64,000 bases of DNA from Psychrosphaera sp. B3R10 (lineage in GTDB: Bacteria; Pseudomonadota; Gammaproteobacteria; Enterobacterales; Alteromonadaceae), in assembly GCF_018861025.1 (NCBI RefSeq), contig NZ_JAHKQH010000007.1, positions 124,001 to 188,000 of the forward strand, in the 5' to 3' direction. Both the position numbers and the translations under genes were made by a program. The stretch's first letter is position 1, and the number at the start of each line of letters is the position of its first letter. Under the pieces are notes generated by a model. The model was not told the origin of the DNA, searched no databases, and worked only from the letters and a program-made list of their open reading frames with translations. Below are positions 8,775-18,362 of this stretch, piece after piece.

Positions 8775-9746
8775 TTACTCATTGCCAAAATGTTGATAAC
8801 CCGATGTTATAACGTCAGTATAACACTCGCCATTTTTCAGCATTTTTATGCCTTGCCCTGACTTTCTAATTTGACCAACTTTAGTAAATTTAATTCCCAT
8901 TGCCGTCGCATTTTGTTCGATATAACCTTTCTTTTCTTCAGGCACGGTGAATATCAACTCGTAATCTTCTCCACCCGTCAACGCTAATCTTTCAGCTTCT
9001 AAACGGTCAACTGACGCTAAAACGTTTTCATCAATCGGCAATTTATCGATATACAATTCAGCACTCATATTCGACGCCGTTAATATATGTTGAAGGTCCT
9101 GTAAAAAACCATCCGATACATCAATTGCTGAAGTTGCTGCGTGTCGTAAAACTTGACCTGCCGCTAAACGAGCAGATGGAAAATTAAATCGCTGTTCAAT
9201 GTTTCTTAAATAAGGGTTATCTAGTTTAAAACCGTCAATTTTTGATTTAACAGCAAGTGCCGAAGCTCCCAATTGCCCAGTAACACAAATCCAATCACCT
9301 GCTTTCGCGCCACTGCGCTTCAACGCTTTTTCTTCCGTCACGAATCCTTTCAAACTAATGGTAACTGAGAGCGGTCCGCGGGTCGTATCGCCGCCAATGA
9401 TCTGCACATTATAGTAATCCGCAATTTCAAATAGGCCGTCGGAAAAACCTTGCAGCCATTCTTCATTAATTTCAGGGATTGTTAAAGCAACTGATGCCCA
9501 AGCGGGTTCTGCGCCCATAGCAGCAAAATCGCTTAGATTTACTGCTAATGCGCGATGGCCAATTGAACGAGGAGATGAGTCTGGAAAAAAATGTACATTT
9601 TCAACCATAGTATCTGTCGCCACAACCAATAATTGGTCCTGTGGTACTTTTGTCAAAGCTGCGTCGTCGCCAACACCTAAAATCACGTCCTTGCGCTTAG
9701 GCCCACGCCCAGCGAAATAGGTTTGAATTAATTCAAACTCTTTCAT
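8775..9746 (-). CDS. thiL: Thiamine-monophosphate kinase
   Basis: Phosphorylates thiamine monophosphate to the active cofactor thiamine pyrophosphate, using ATP. At 323 residues it has the usual length. It contains GVGDDAA near residue 25, the AVNLSDFAAMGAEP motif of the PurM/ThiL fold and the C-terminal LTGGEDYEL loop. It lies between nusB (26 bp upstream) and pgpA (6 bp downstream), the usual gammaproteobacterial order. Confidence 0.95.
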   Translation of the reverse strand: MKEFELIQTYFAGRGPKRKDVILGVGDDAALTKVPQDQLLVVATDTMVENVHFFPDSSPRSIGHRALAVNLSDFAAMGAEPAWASVALTIPEINEEWLQGFSDGLFEIADYYNVQIIGGDTTRGPLSVTISLKGFVTEEKALKRSGAKAGDWICVTGQLGASALAVKSKIDGFKLDNPYLRNIEQRFNFPSARLAAGQVLRHAATSAIDVSDGFLQDLQHILTASNMSAELYIDKLPIDENVLASVDRLEAERLALTGGEDYELIFTVPEEKKGYIEQNATAMGIKFTKVGQIRKSGQGIKMLKNGECYTDVITSGYQHFGNE

Positions 9747-9772
9747 ATTTTGCCTATAGAGGTAAAGTATTT

Positions 9773-10198
9773 TTACTGCAGTGGGATCCGCAAGTCTTTA
9801 ACAGCTTTGTCTAACACACCATTCACAAATTTATGACTGTCATCTGCGCCGAACTTTTTCGCCAGCTCAATGCCTTCATTAATTGCAACTTTATACGGTA
9901 CGTCGATGCGAAATTTTAATTCAAATGCAGTTAAACGCAAAATTGCACGTTCGATATGATCTACATCGTCATAAGGTCGTTCAGTATACGGCGTTAACGC
10001 TGTATCGAGTTCTTTATAATGTCCTGCAACACCGCGTAGTAATTCTCTAAAAAATTCCACGTCAATTTTACTTACATCATTATCTAACAACATTTGTTGT
10101 TCAATGTCGCTGATATGATTTTGGCTCATCTGCCAGGAATAAATTGCCTGTACTGCCAATGCTCTTGCTTTTCTACGCGCTGCTGGTTTCATCGTCAA
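9773..10198 (-). CDS. nusB: Transcription antitermination factor NusB
   Basis: An all-helical RNA-binding protein that pairs with NusE/S10 on boxA to support rRNA antitermination. 141 residues; the N-terminal Arg-rich [15 protein letters not shown] and the C-terminal [12 protein letters not shown]...KFVNGVLD motifs are typical. It is 3 bp downstream of ribH, as in E. coli. Confidence 0.95.
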   Translation of the reverse strand: MTMKPAARRKARALAVQAIYSWQMSQNHISDIEQQMLLDNDVSKIDVEFFRELLRGVAGHYKELDTALTPYTERPYDDVDHIERAILRLTAFELKFRIDVPYKVAINEGIELAKKFGADDSHKFVNGVLDKAVKDLRIPLQ

Positions 10199-10201
10199 TA
10201 C

Positions 10202-10666
10202 CTAAAGCTGTGCCATTACATTAACCATTTCCAATGCACCTAAAGCCGCTTCAGCGCCTTTATTTCCTGCTTTGGTTCCTGAACGCTCAATTGCTTGCTC
10301 TATTGTATCCGTTGTAATAACACCAAATGCAACTGGGATATCAAACTCTAACGATACATTAGCTAATCCTTTGTTACATTCGCCTGCAACAAAATCAAAA
10401 TGAGGTGTGCCGCCACGAATTACCGCGCCAATTGCGATTATCGCTTCATACTGACCTGATTTTGCAATCTTTTTAGCGGCCAAAGGCAACTCATATGCAC
10501 CTGGTACATAAACAATGGTGATATCGTCTTGATTGACTTCACCATGACGCTCTAATGCGTCAACCGCGCCTTCCAATAAGCTGTCTACAACAAAATGGTT
10601 GAAACGAGAAACAACAATTGCGAATTTTTTGCCAGTGGCTCGGAAGTTACCTTCAACGACGTTCAT
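10202..10666 (-). CDS. ribH: 6,7-dimethyl-8-ribityllumazine synthase
   Basis: Condenses 5-amino-6-ribitylaminouracil with 3,4-dihydroxy-2-butanone 4-phosphate in riboflavin synthesis. At 154 residues it has the normal length. Visible active-site segments are RFNHFV (about 20-25), PGAYELP (about 55-61) and [16 protein letters not shown] with the catalytic His. It is downstream of the ribB(A) gene with a 96-bp gap that shows no terminator, so it is probably co-transcribed. Confidence 0.95.
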   Translation of the reverse strand: MNVVEGNFRATGKKFAIVVSRFNHFVVDSLLEGAVDALERHGEVNQDDITIVYVPGAYELPLAAKKIAKSGQYEAIIAIGAVIRGGTPHFDFVAGECNKGLANVSLEFDIPVAFGVITTDTIEQAIERSGTKAGNKGAEAALGALEMVNVMAQL

Positions 10667-10762
10667 TCAAAAACCTTTCTTTAAATAAAATGGATGATAA
10701 AAATTTTGCGCGATAATACCACAAGATTTTAATAGTTGTTAGGCCAAGTTGTTTGCTCAGCC

Positions 10763-11872
10763 CTACTCACTTACATATTCTGTTACTTCTAAACCGAAGC
10801 CAGACAGTGCATGATAATTTTTAGGTGAGCTTAATAAACGCATTTTAGTTACACCTAATTGAGCCAATATTTGACTACCAATACCGACATTACGAGACGT
10901 ACCCTGCCATTTTGCCGGCGCTTGATGTTGACCCGAGTCTTCAGCTTCAAATCGTTTCACTAAATTAATCAGATCTGACGTTTGTTCCTGTTTCCCTAAA
11001 AGCACAAAAACGCCACCGACTTCAGCAATTCGGCTTAACCCGTCATCGATAGAAAAGCTGCGGTTAACAGAACGATCAGAACCAAGTAAATCAGAAAAGG
11101 TGTTCTGTAAATGCACGCGAACAAGTGGTTGTTCAAGTTTAGCTAAATCACCTTTTACTAGCGCAAAATGAACTTGCCCATCTATCGTATCTTTAAATGT
11201 ATGTAAATCAAAATCACCATGTTGAGTTGGTAACTTACATTGTGCAACAAGCTCGACCGTTGTTTCGTTATGATTTCTGTATTCTATTAAATCGGCGATA
11301 GTGCCAATTTTTAAATCGTGCTTCTTAGCAAAGATTTCTAAATCTGGGCGACGCGCCATTGAGCCATCATCATTAAGTATTTCAACAATAACACCGGCGT
11401 CAGTTCTACCTGCTAAACGGGCTAAATCGACTGCTGCTTCAGTATGGCCTGCACGTGTTAAAACACCGCCTTTTTTTGCCACTAACGGAAAAATATGCCC
11501 CGGTTGAACGATATCGGCCGCGACCGCATCTTTTGCAACGGCAGCTTGAATGGTTCTGGCTCGGTCTGCCGCACTTATCCCTGTTGTCACTCCCTCAGCC
11601 GCTTCAATAGAAACCGTAAAGTTAGTGGCAAATTGGGCATTATTATTATCGACCATTAACGTAAGATTTAGTGCTTCTGCACGTTCAATTGTCATCGGTA
11701 AGCAAACTAATCCACGAGCATGCGTTACCATGAAATTAATATGCTCAGGTGTTAGCATATCCGCGGCCATAATAAGGTCACCTTCATTTTCGCGGTCTTC
11801 ATCGTCCATCAAAATCACCATTTTTCCATGGCGGATGTCTTCGATTATCTCTTCTGGCGTATTCAATTTCAT
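10763..11872 (-). CDS. ribB: 3,4-dihydroxy-2-butanone-4-phosphate synthase with degenerate GTP cyclohydrolase II-like domain
   Basis: 369 residues in the RibBA arrangement. Residues 1 to about 200 form a complete DHBP synthase, with the acidic DDEDRENEGD loop (about 23-32) and HTEAAVDLARLAG. Residues from about 205 resemble GTP cyclohydrolase II. However, the zinc-binding region that should read like GECLTGDVFGSLRCDC is replaced by text with no cysteine (LQNTFSDLLGSDRSVNRS). The C-terminal half should therefore lack cyclohydrolase activity; a separate ribA elsewhere in the genome is expected. This RibB-plus-dead-domain form is known in several proteobacteria. It lies 19 bp downstream of the riboflavin synthase gene. 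Confidence 0.9.
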   Translation of the reverse strand: MKLNTPEEIIEDIRHGKMVILMDDEDRENEGDLIMAADMLTPEHINFMVTHARGLVCLPMTIERAEALNLTLMVDNNNAQFATNFTVSIEAAEGVTTGISAADRARTIQAAVAKDAVAADIVQPGHIFPLVAKKGGVLTRAGHTEAAVDLARLAGRTDAGVIVEILNDDGSMARRPDLEIFAKKHDLKIGTIADLIEYRNHNETTVELVAQCKLPTQHGDFDLHTFKDTIDGQVHFALVKGDLAKLEQPLVRVHLQNTFSDLLGSDRSVNRSFSIDDGLSRIAEVGGVFVLLGKQEQTSDLINLVKRFEAEDSGQHQAPAKWQGTSRNVGIGSQILAQLGVTKMRLLSSPKNYHALSGFGLEVTEYVSE

Positions 11873-11891
11873 TTTACAGACCCACTAATTC

Positions 11892-12536
11892 TTATTTCAA
11901 AAAGCCACTGCGCGCGAGCAGTGACATAGATACGCCTTCATTAGAAGACGGATTTGCCAATTTTTCTAGATATCTGGCTATGATATCAATTTCAATGTTA
12001 ACAGACGAGCCTGTAACCGCATTTGAAAGTGTCGTTTGTGACGCAGTATGTGGCACAACTGTCAATTTAAATTGACCCGCTTCTACGTTGTTTATGGTCA
12101 AGCTGATGCCATCGACTGTAATCGAACCTTTTGTAATGACATATTTTAATAAATCTGCTGGGGCATTTATCCAAATGTCTTTGGCTCGTCCATTGTCAAT
12201 TATCGCAGCGATCGTAGCAATACCATCGACATGCCCACTAACTATATGACCGCCAAAACGAGATGTTGCCAGCATGGCTTTTTCTAAATTAACTGCTTGC
12301 CCTATTTGGTAATGTCTAAAACCGCTGTTGGTGATCGTTTCATTTGAAACGTCGGCTACAAAACCATTTGATAATTTCTCAACAACCGTTAAACAAACGC
12401 CATTGGTAGCAATACTGTCACCTAATTTTACGTCAGACATATCCAAATCAGAACTTTCGATGGTGACTTTTAGATCTCCTCCCAGTTTAGACAAAGACTT
12501 TATTTTTCCTGTAGCTTCAATAATTCCGGTAAACAC
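11892..12536 (-). CDS. ribE: Riboflavin synthase, alpha subunit
   Basis: Dismutates two dimethylribityllumazine molecules to riboflavin and its pyrimidine precursor. 214 residues with two homologous lumazine-binding barrels; MFTGIIE at the start and the GxSLT-type motifs of each repeat (GVCLTV near 47, GISLTI near 143) are clear. The start is a GTG at 12536, 10 bp after the end of ribD. Some databases call this gene ribC. Confidence 0.94.
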   Translation of the reverse strand: MFTGIIEATGKIKSLSKLGGDLKVTIESSDLDMSDVKLGDSIATNGVCLTVVEKLSNGFVADVSNETITNSGFRHYQIGQAVNLEKAMLATSRFGGHIVSGHVDGIATIAAIIDNGRAKDIWINAPADLLKYVITKGSITVDGISLTINNVEAGQFKLTVVPHTASQTTLSNAVTGSSVNIEIDIIARYLEKLANPSSNEGVSMSLLARSGFLK

Positions 12537-12546
12537 GTGCCCTACC

Positions 12547-13686
12547 TTAAATTGTATTAGACAATATGACTTTTAGATCCGAGCCAACGGTCATTGTTGA
12601 CTGCACCTGTAGTTCTTTAACATCCACCATCGACTCAAATGGACCAATGGGTAATAATTCTTGTGCGCCCGCGCCCATTATTTTTGGGGCAATATAAACA
12701 ACTAATTGATCAAATAAATCTTGTTCGATGAAACTTGCTGACAATCTGCCGCCTGCTTCTATCCACAAATTATTTATTTCGTTCGCGCCACACCAAGAGA
12801 CAAGCTCAGATAAATGAAACCCGTCAACATCGTCGTAACTTATGACTAACTCAGTAACATAATCGACGTTGGCAAAGTCATTGGATTTCGATGGTCTAAC
12901 AATAATCACGTCTGTTTTGCCGTCAAATAACGCTAATTGAGCAATTGATTTTGCAGTAATGCGATTTTTGCCATCTAATATGATCTTAATCGGTTGTCTA
13001 ATTTCACCGTCGTATTGATCTAGTGGGTAATCAAAGTTCAATTGTTCACTACGTACGTTCAACTTGGCGTTATCACGGATAACGGAAACGGCAGAACTGA
13101 GTATGGCGCAACTCTGCGCTCTAAACGTTTGAACGTCACTGCGGGCTTTAGGCCCCGTAATCCACTTACTTTCGCCATTTTTCAATGCCGTTTTACCGTC
13201 TAATGACGAGGCTAGTTTAACGCTGATAAACGGCTTGTTTTTTTCCATTCGGGATAAAAAACCTAAATTAAGCTGACGAGCTTGAGACTCTAATAAGCCG
13301 GTTTTGACTTTAATCCCTGCTTGTTCAAGCAGTGCAACCCCTTTTCCTGCCACTAATGGGTTGGGATCTAACATAGCTATTACTACGGTTTTAATACCAG
13401 CTTCGATTAATTTTCTGGCACATGGTGGTGTTCGCCCAAAATGACTACAAGGCTCCAATGTTACATAGGCCGTTGCGCCTGAACTTTGTTCAATATCAAG
13501 ATCAACTAAAGCATTTACTTCTGCATGGCCGGTGCCGGCTTTTTTATGCCACCCCTGGCCTAAAATTGTGTTGTTTTTGACAATAACACAACCAACATTA
13601 GGATTAGGTGTCGTTGTAAATCGACCTCTAGCCGCTAATTCAATGGCGAGTGTCATATATTGATGATCAGATTCTGTAAACAACAT
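12547..13686 (-). CDS. ribD: Bifunctional pyrimidine deaminase/reductase RibD
   Basis: Carries out the deamination and side-chain reduction steps of riboflavin synthesis. The N-terminal cytidine-deaminase-type zinc site HAEVNAL (His about 53) with PCSHFGRTPPC (about 78-88) is complete. The C-terminal part is the NADPH-dependent reductase domain (KLASSLDGKTAL, then IEAGGRLSASF). 379 residues is normal. It is 11 bp downstream of nrdR. Confidence 0.95.
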   Translation of the reverse strand: MLFTESDHQYMTLAIELAARGRFTTTPNPNVGCVIVKNNTILGQGWHKKAGTGHAEVNALVDLDIEQSSGATAYVTLEPCSHFGRTPPCARKLIEAGIKTVVIAMLDPNPLVAGKGVALLEQAGIKVKTGLLESQARQLNLGFLSRMEKNKPFISVKLASSLDGKTALKNGESKWITGPKARSDVQTFRAQSCAILSSAVSVIRDNAKLNVRSEQLNFDYPLDQYDGEIRQPIKIILDGKNRITAKSIAQLALFDGKTDVIIVRPSKSNDFANVDYVTELVISYDDVDGFHLSELVSWCGANEINNLWIEAGGRLSASFIEQDLFDQLVVYIAPKIMGAGAQELLPIGPFESMVDVKELQVQSTMTVGSDLKVILSNTI

Positions 13687-13697
13687 AGATAAAATTC

Positions 13698-14198
13698 TTA
13701 TTCAAACAACTTGGATTGTCTGGTGGTGATTTCTTTTTTCTTATCAGCTTGTTGACCAATTTTGGCAATTTCTTCACCAAATTCTTTAATGTCTTCAAAC
13801 GAGCGATATACAGAAGCAAAACGAACATAGGCCACTTTATCGTATTGTACTAGTCCATCCATTATAAGATTACCAATAAACTCTGAACTAACTTCACGTT
13901 CACCCGTCATTCTAATTTCTTTTTTGATTGCCAATATAAGTTGGTCAATTTGTTCAGTACTCACAGGTCGCTTTTCTAGCGCCCGCAAAATACCGGCAGA
14001 CATTTTGTCTTCATTAAATGGTTCACGTTTACCGTCTCGTTTTACCACTTTTGGCATAACAAGTTCGGCACCTTCAAAGGATGTAAAACGTTCGTTACAT
14101 TGATTACACTCACGCCGACGCCTAACTTGAGAGCCGCCACCGACAAGTCGTGAATCTATTACCTTCGTTTCAGTTGCTGAGCAGAATGGGCAGTGCAT
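13698..14198 (-). CDS. nrdR: Transcriptional repressor NrdR
   Basis: A Zn-ribbon plus ATP-cone repressor of ribonucleotide reductase genes that senses ATP/dATP. The zinc cysteines are Cys3, Cys6, Cys31 and Cys34, followed by the RERFTSFE-like segment and the ATP-cone ([15 protein letters not shown]). It heads the riboflavin operon, a conserved gammaproteobacterial arrangement, and follows glyA with a terminator in between. Confidence 0.95.
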   Translation of the reverse strand: MHCPFCSATETKVIDSRLVGGGSQVRRRRECNQCNERFTSFEGAELVMPKVVKRDGKREPFNEDKMSAGILRALEKRPVSTEQIDQLILAIKKEIRMTGEREVSSEFIGNLIMDGLVQYDKVAYVRFASVYRSFEDIKEFGEEIAKIGQQADKKKEITTRQSKLFE

Positions 14199-14224
14199 AA
14201 AAAATGTCCGTAAACTAGTTAACT

Positions 14225-14252
14225 AAAAAAGCCGCGATAAACGCGGCTTTCG
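14225..14252 (-). terminator. Terminator after glyA
   Basis: On the minus strand the stem AAAGCCGCG / CGCGGCTTT with a 5-nt loop is followed by a T-run. It separates glyA from nrdR-rib, so the rib operon needs its own promoter near 14200-14225. Confidence 0.85.
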
Positions 14253-14299
14253 ATCTTATCATAATTCTGCTAATGCTAGCGAGAACAAGATTTTACAGT

Positions 14300-15556
14300 T
14301 TAAGCATAAACAGGGAAACGTGCACAAAGTGCTTTGATTTGTTGCTTAACGTTTTCAATATTAGCATCATCTTCAATGTTGTCTAATACGTCACAAATTA
14401 AGTTAGTTAATTCAACCATTTCAGCTTCTTGCATACCACGACGCGTTACCGCAGGTGTACCTAAACGCAAACCAGAAGTCACAAACGGTGAACGTGGGTC
14501 ATTTGGCACAGAGTTTTTGTTTACTGTGATAAATGCTTTTCCTAACGCAGCGTCTGCATCTTTACCAGTAATGTCTTTGTCGATTAGATCAACTAAGAAT
14601 AAGTGATTTTGAGTGCCATTTGATACAATTTTGTATCCGCGCTCTTGCATGACTTCACACATTTTCTGAGCGTTTTTAACAACTTGTTGTTGGTAAACTT
14701 TAAACTCAGGTTGTAATGCTTCTTTAAATGCGACCGCTTTAGCAGCGATTACGTGACATAAAGGACCACCTTGACCACCTGGGAATACCGCACTGTTTAG
14801 TTTTTTATAAACGTCTGCGTCACCGCAGCCAGAAATAATTAAACCGCCACGAGGACCCGCTAGTGTTTTGTGTGTCGTAGTAGTAACAACATGAGCATGT
14901 GGAACAGGGTTTGGATATACGCCAGCTGCTATTAGACCAGCAACGTGTGCCATGTCAACAAACAAGTAAGCACCAATTTCATCCGCAATTTTGCGGAAAC
15001 GAGCCCAATCAACAATACCTGAGTATGCAGAGAAGCCAGCAATGATCATCGCAGGTTTATGTTCACGTGCCAAAGATTCCATTTGCTCATAATCAAGCAA
15101 ACCAGTTTCTTCATTTAGTCCGTACTGGATAGCATTGTAGATTTTACCAGAAAAACTAACGCTAGAACCGTGAGTTAAGTGACCGCCGTGCGCTAAGCTC
15201 ATACCAAGTACAGTATCACCTGGTTTAACTAAAGCTTGGAATACCGCAGAGTTTGCTTGTGATCCAGAGTGTGGCTGAACGTTTGCATAATCTGAACCGA
15301 ATAGTTCGTTTGCACGGTCAATTGCTAATTGCTCAGAGATATCAACATACTCACAACCACCGTAGTAGCGTTTTTGCGGATAACCTTCAGCATATTTATT
15401 GGTTAACTGAGTGCCTTGAGCTTCCATAACTCGTGGACTTGCGTAGTTTTCAGACGCAATTAACTCAATGTGTTCTTCTTGACGAATTGTTTCTTGTTGA
15501 ATTGACGCCCATAGTTCTGGATCGAAATCAGCGATGTTCATATCACGCGTTAACAT
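14300..15556 (-). CDS. glyA: Serine hydroxymethyltransferase
   Basis: A PLP enzyme that interconverts serine and glycine, feeding one-carbon units to tetrahydrofolate. 418 residues, near the E. coli length. The PLP-lysine motif [13 protein letters not shown] (Lys about 229), the opening [12 protein letters not shown] and the C-terminal [11 protein letters not shown] are all present. A palindromic TATTATAC-type -10 element lies about 55 bp upstream of the start (near 15604-15612); a good -35 is not evident. Confidence 0.97.
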   Translation of the reverse strand: MLTRDMNIADFDPELWASIQQETIRQEEHIELIASENYASPRVMEAQGTQLTNKYAEGYPQKRYYGGCEYVDISEQLAIDRANELFGSDYANVQPHSGSQANSAVFQALVKPGDTVLGMSLAHGGHLTHGSSVSFSGKIYNAIQYGLNEETGLLDYEQMESLAREHKPAMIIAGFSAYSGIVDWARFRKIADEIGAYLFVDMAHVAGLIAAGVYPNPVPHAHVVTTTTHKTLAGPRGGLIISGCGDADVYKKLNSAVFPGGQGGPLCHVIAAKAVAFKEALQPEFKVYQQQVVKNAQKMCEVMQERGYKIVSNGTQNHLFLVDLIDKDITGKDADAALGKAFITVNKNSVPNDPRSPFVTSGLRLGTPAVTRRGMQEAEMVELTNLICDVLDNIEDDANIENVKQQIKALCARFPVYA

Positions 15557-16124
15557 ATTTGCACCTCGGCACTCTGACTAAATTATTAAAAAAAGAAGGC
15601 CGTATAATACGCGTTTATTACGTAAAATCCTATATCAAATCTGCGTTAGTTAGTGAAATTTAGCATTAGAAATATTTATAAGTTAGTTAATTAAATCAAC
15701 CCAATGTCGACTTAGTTATATTCACACCAAATTGGTTTTTGGCGTTTCGTTAAGTGTAGTCAATGTTTAGTAGCATTTGTAATTCGTACCTATGGTGCCA
15801 TTGTCACAATATTAACAGTATCAACACCCGTTACTGCGAGCGTTAACTAATAAGTAAAAAACGACTTTGGTATTTCACTTAAATCTAATTAATGGAAAAT
15901 CAAAGCGATTTGTAGCACAGTCTATTTGCTACTTTTCCTAAAAGTATTTTTAATCAAATTGTTAGAGCAACAAAAATTCAATTGAACATTTGTATGAGCA
16001 AGCGAAAATATTGCGATTAAAACAATAAAACAGAAGTTAGATATAAATTGAATTGCTGTTTGCCTATCGTGGTGTATGTCACTTAAAATAGCGGCATCAG
16101 TTCTAAACATTAAAAAGGTTTCCT
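15557..16124. other. 568-bp AT-rich divergent promoter region between glyA and ettA
   Basis: I see no credible gene here. It must hold the glyA promoter; the GTATAATAC palindrome near 15604-15612 is the best -10 candidate. It must also hold the ettA promoter. I found no riboswitch and no clear MetR or PurR operator by eye. A short Shine-Dalgarno (AAAAAGG) precedes ettA. Confidence 0.5.
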
Positions 16125-17798
16125 ATGGCATTGCCAGATAAATTTATTTTTTCAATGAATCGTGTGAGTAAAGTTGTTCCACCAAAACGCACGATCCTCA
16201 AGGATATATCACTTAGCTTTTTTCCTGGTGCAAAAATTGGCGTGCTTGGACTAAATGGTTCAGGTAAGTCTACGTTACTTCGAATTATGGCTGGTTTAGA
16301 CACCGAGATCGAAGGTGAAGCAAGACCAATGGCCGGGATTAAAATTGGCTATTTACCGCAAGAACCACAAATGGATTTGTCTAAAACAGTTCGAGAAATT
16401 GTTGAGGAAGCCGTTAGTGATGTTAAAAATGCACTTTCAAGACTTGATGAAGTCTACGCTGAATATGCTCTAGAAGGCGCCGACTTTGACGCTTTAGCTA
16501 AAGAGCAAGGCGAGCTAGAAAGTATTATCCAAGCAAAAGATGGCCACAATTTAGATAACCAACTAGAAGTCGCCGCTGACGCGCTTCGTTTACCAGAATG
16601 GGATGCAAAAATAGAACACCTATCTGGTGGTGAGCGTCGCCGGGTGGCTATTTGTCGATTGCTATTAGACAAACCTGACATGTTATTACTCGACGAACCG
16701 ACCAACCATTTAGATGCAGAGTCGGTTGCTTGGTTAGAGCGATTTTTACATGAATACGAAGGAACTGTCGTTGCTATAACCCACGATAGGTATTTCTTAG
16801 ACAACGTCGCAGGTTGGATCTTAGAGCTAGACCGTGGCGCGGGTATTCCATGGGAAGGCAATTACTCTAGCTGGTTGGAACAAAAAGAAGTACGTTTAGC
16901 ACAAGAAGAACGTAGTGAAAACTCACGCCAGAAGTCAATTCAATCTGAATTAGAATGGGTACGAACCAATCCAAAAGGTCGTCATGCAAAATCTAAAGCC
17001 CGTATGGCTCGATTTGAAGAGCTTCAAAGTAATGATTACCAAAAACGAAATGAAACCAATGAGTTATATATTCCACCAGGGCCAAGACTCGGTGATAAAG
17101 TAATTGAAGTCAGCAACGTCAACAAAGGTTTTGGCGACAGAGTCTTAATTGACAACCTGTCGTTTTCTGTTCCTAAAGGCGGCATAGTGGGAATTATAGG
17201 CCCAAATGGCGCAGGTAAATCAACACTATTTAAATTAATTAGTGGCGCAGATACGCCGGATTCTGGCGAAATAGTTGTCGGTGACTCAGTATCACTTTCA
17301 TCCGTTGATCAGTTTAGAGATTCAATGAACGACGGTAATTCTGTTTATGAAGAAATATCTGAAGGCAGTGATATTATTCAGGTTGGCAACTTTGAAGTGC
17401 CATCGCGCGCTTATGTAAGTCGATTTAATTTCAAAGGCTCAGATCAACAAAAGCGCATTGGTGATTTATCAGGTGGTGAACGAAATCGAGTGCATTTGGC
17501 TAAGCTGCTAAAAGCAGGCGGCAACGTTTTACTGCTCGACGAACCAACCAATGACCTAGACGTTGAAACGTTACGTGCACTTGAGAATGCCCTACTGGAG
17601 TTCCCTGGTAGCGCAATGGTCATCTCGCATGACCGCTGGTTCCTAGACCGGATTGCGACTCATATTTTGGATTACCGTGATGAAGGTAAGATTGAATTTT
17701 TCGAAGGTAACTATTCAGATTATGAAGTTTGGTTGAAAAAAACCTACGGTGCTGCGGCCGCAGAACCACATCGTATCAAGTACAAACGCTTGAAATAA
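16125..17798 (+). CDS. ettA: Energy-dependent translational throttle protein EttA (ABC-F ATPase)
   Basis: A soluble ABC-F protein that binds the ribosomal E site and gates the first elongation steps according to ATP/ADP. It has two ABC domains. Domain 1 has GLNGSGKST, LSGGERRR and LLLDEPTNHLD. Domain 2 has GPNGAGKST, LSGGERNR and LLLDEPTNDLD. The 557-residue length and the intact linker (PtIM) between domains match EttA rather than Uup or antibiotic-protection ABC-F proteins. Confidence 0.95.
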   Translation: MALPDKFIFSMNRVSKVVPPKRTILKDISLSFFPGAKIGVLGLNGSGKSTLLRIMAGLDTEIEGEARPMAGIKIGYLPQEPQMDLSKTVREIVEEAVSDVKNALSRLDEVYAEYALEGADFDALAKEQGELESIIQAKDGHNLDNQLEVAADALRLPEWDAKIEHLSGGERRRVAICRLLLDKPDMLLLDEPTNHLDAESVAWLERFLHEYEGTVVAITHDRYFLDNVAGWILELDRGAGIPWEGNYSSWLEQKEVRLAQEERSENSRQKSIQSELEWVRTNPKGRHAKSKARMARFEELQSNDYQKRNETNELYIPPGPRLGDKVIEVSNVNKGFGDRVLIDNLSFSVPKGGIVGIIGPNGAGKSTLFKLISGADTPDSGEIVVGDSVSLSSVDQFRDSMNDGNSVYEEISEGSDIIQVGNFEVPSRAYVSRFNFKGSDQQKRIGDLSGGERNRVHLAKLLKAGGNVLLLDEPTNDLDVETLRALENALLEFPGSAMVISHDRWFLDRIATHILDYRDEGKIEFFEGNYSDYEVWLKKTYGAAAAEPHRIKYKRLK

Positions 17799-17818
17799 TA
17801 AGCCTATATGGTGTGACT

Positions 17819-17852
17819 TTAATTAGCGGTGAAAACACTCACCGCTAATTAA
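17819..17852 (+). terminator. Hairpin after ettA
   Basis: A perfect 14-bp inverted repeat (TTAATTAGCGGTGA and its complement) with a 6-nt loop lies 20 bp after the ettA stop. A run of five Ts follows a few bases later, so it probably acts as a terminator. Confidence 0.65.
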
Positions 17853-17917
17853 GCTTGATTTTTCTTCAATAAGTTCCATGATAAGTAAATAATCTTTCTA
17901 TATGAGTGGTAAGTAAA

Positions 17918-18286
17918 ATGGAAGACAAACGGCGATTTACTCGTATTGTATTTTCGGCCCCAGCAACCCTGACAGTTAATAATATCGATTACCCAACGAC
18001 ACTCGTTGATATATCATTAAAAGGTGCATTGATTGCACAAATAAAAGGGATTGAAAATCTTGTTAAAGAAACGTGTCTATTAAAGTTTTGCCTTAACGAA
18101 TCCGATGTTGAAGTCGAATTGACGGGTCATATTACCCATGTTGAAAAAGAACATTTAGGAATTCACTGCGAAAAAATCGATTTACAGAGCGTGAGCCACT
18201 TGCGTCGATTAGTAGAATTAAACGTCGGCAGTTCAGAACTGCTTGATAGAAATTTGAATTCGTTAACATTTCCAAACCCAGAATAA
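17918..18286 (+). CDS. PilZ domain protein
   Basis: A single-domain putative c-di-GMP receptor. The start ATG at 17918 gives MEDKRRFTR, the usual PilZ opening; an in-frame GTG at 17906 would add four residues. The RRFTR motif (the RxxxR c-di-GMP grip) and DISLKGALI (the D/NxSxxG motif) are both present, so nucleotide binding is plausible. The partner and output are not visible. Confidence 0.85.
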   Translation: MEDKRRFTRIVFSAPATLTVNNIDYPTTLVDISLKGALIAQIKGIENLVKETCLLKFCLNESDVEVELTGHITHVEKEHLGIHCEKIDLQSVSHLRRLVELNVGSSELLDRNLNSLTFPNPE

Positions 18287-18303
18287 TCCTTGCCAGCGGA
18301 TAA

Positions 18304-18350
18304 AGTCATGGTTGTCACCAAATTTTAAAATGGCGACAAACCCGTGACTT
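18304..18350. repeat. Imperfect inverted repeat between convergent PilZ and radA genes
   Basis: Arms of AAGTCATGGTTGTC type pair imperfectly with GACAAACCCGTGACTT around an AT-rich centre. It is at the meeting point of two 3' ends and may be a weak terminator. There is no obvious T-run. Confidence 0.35.
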
Positions 18351-18362
18351 AGTATAGTCACT

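Noticed and set aside
10667-10762. FMN riboswitch before ribH or ribB
   Set aside because: The 96-bp gap is too short and has no RFN-element consensus or terminator; the gene before it reads through.
15433-15663. Small plus-strand ORF overlapping the glyA start
   Set aside because: It is antisense to glyA for about half its length, has no Shine-Dalgarno and no recognisable domain.
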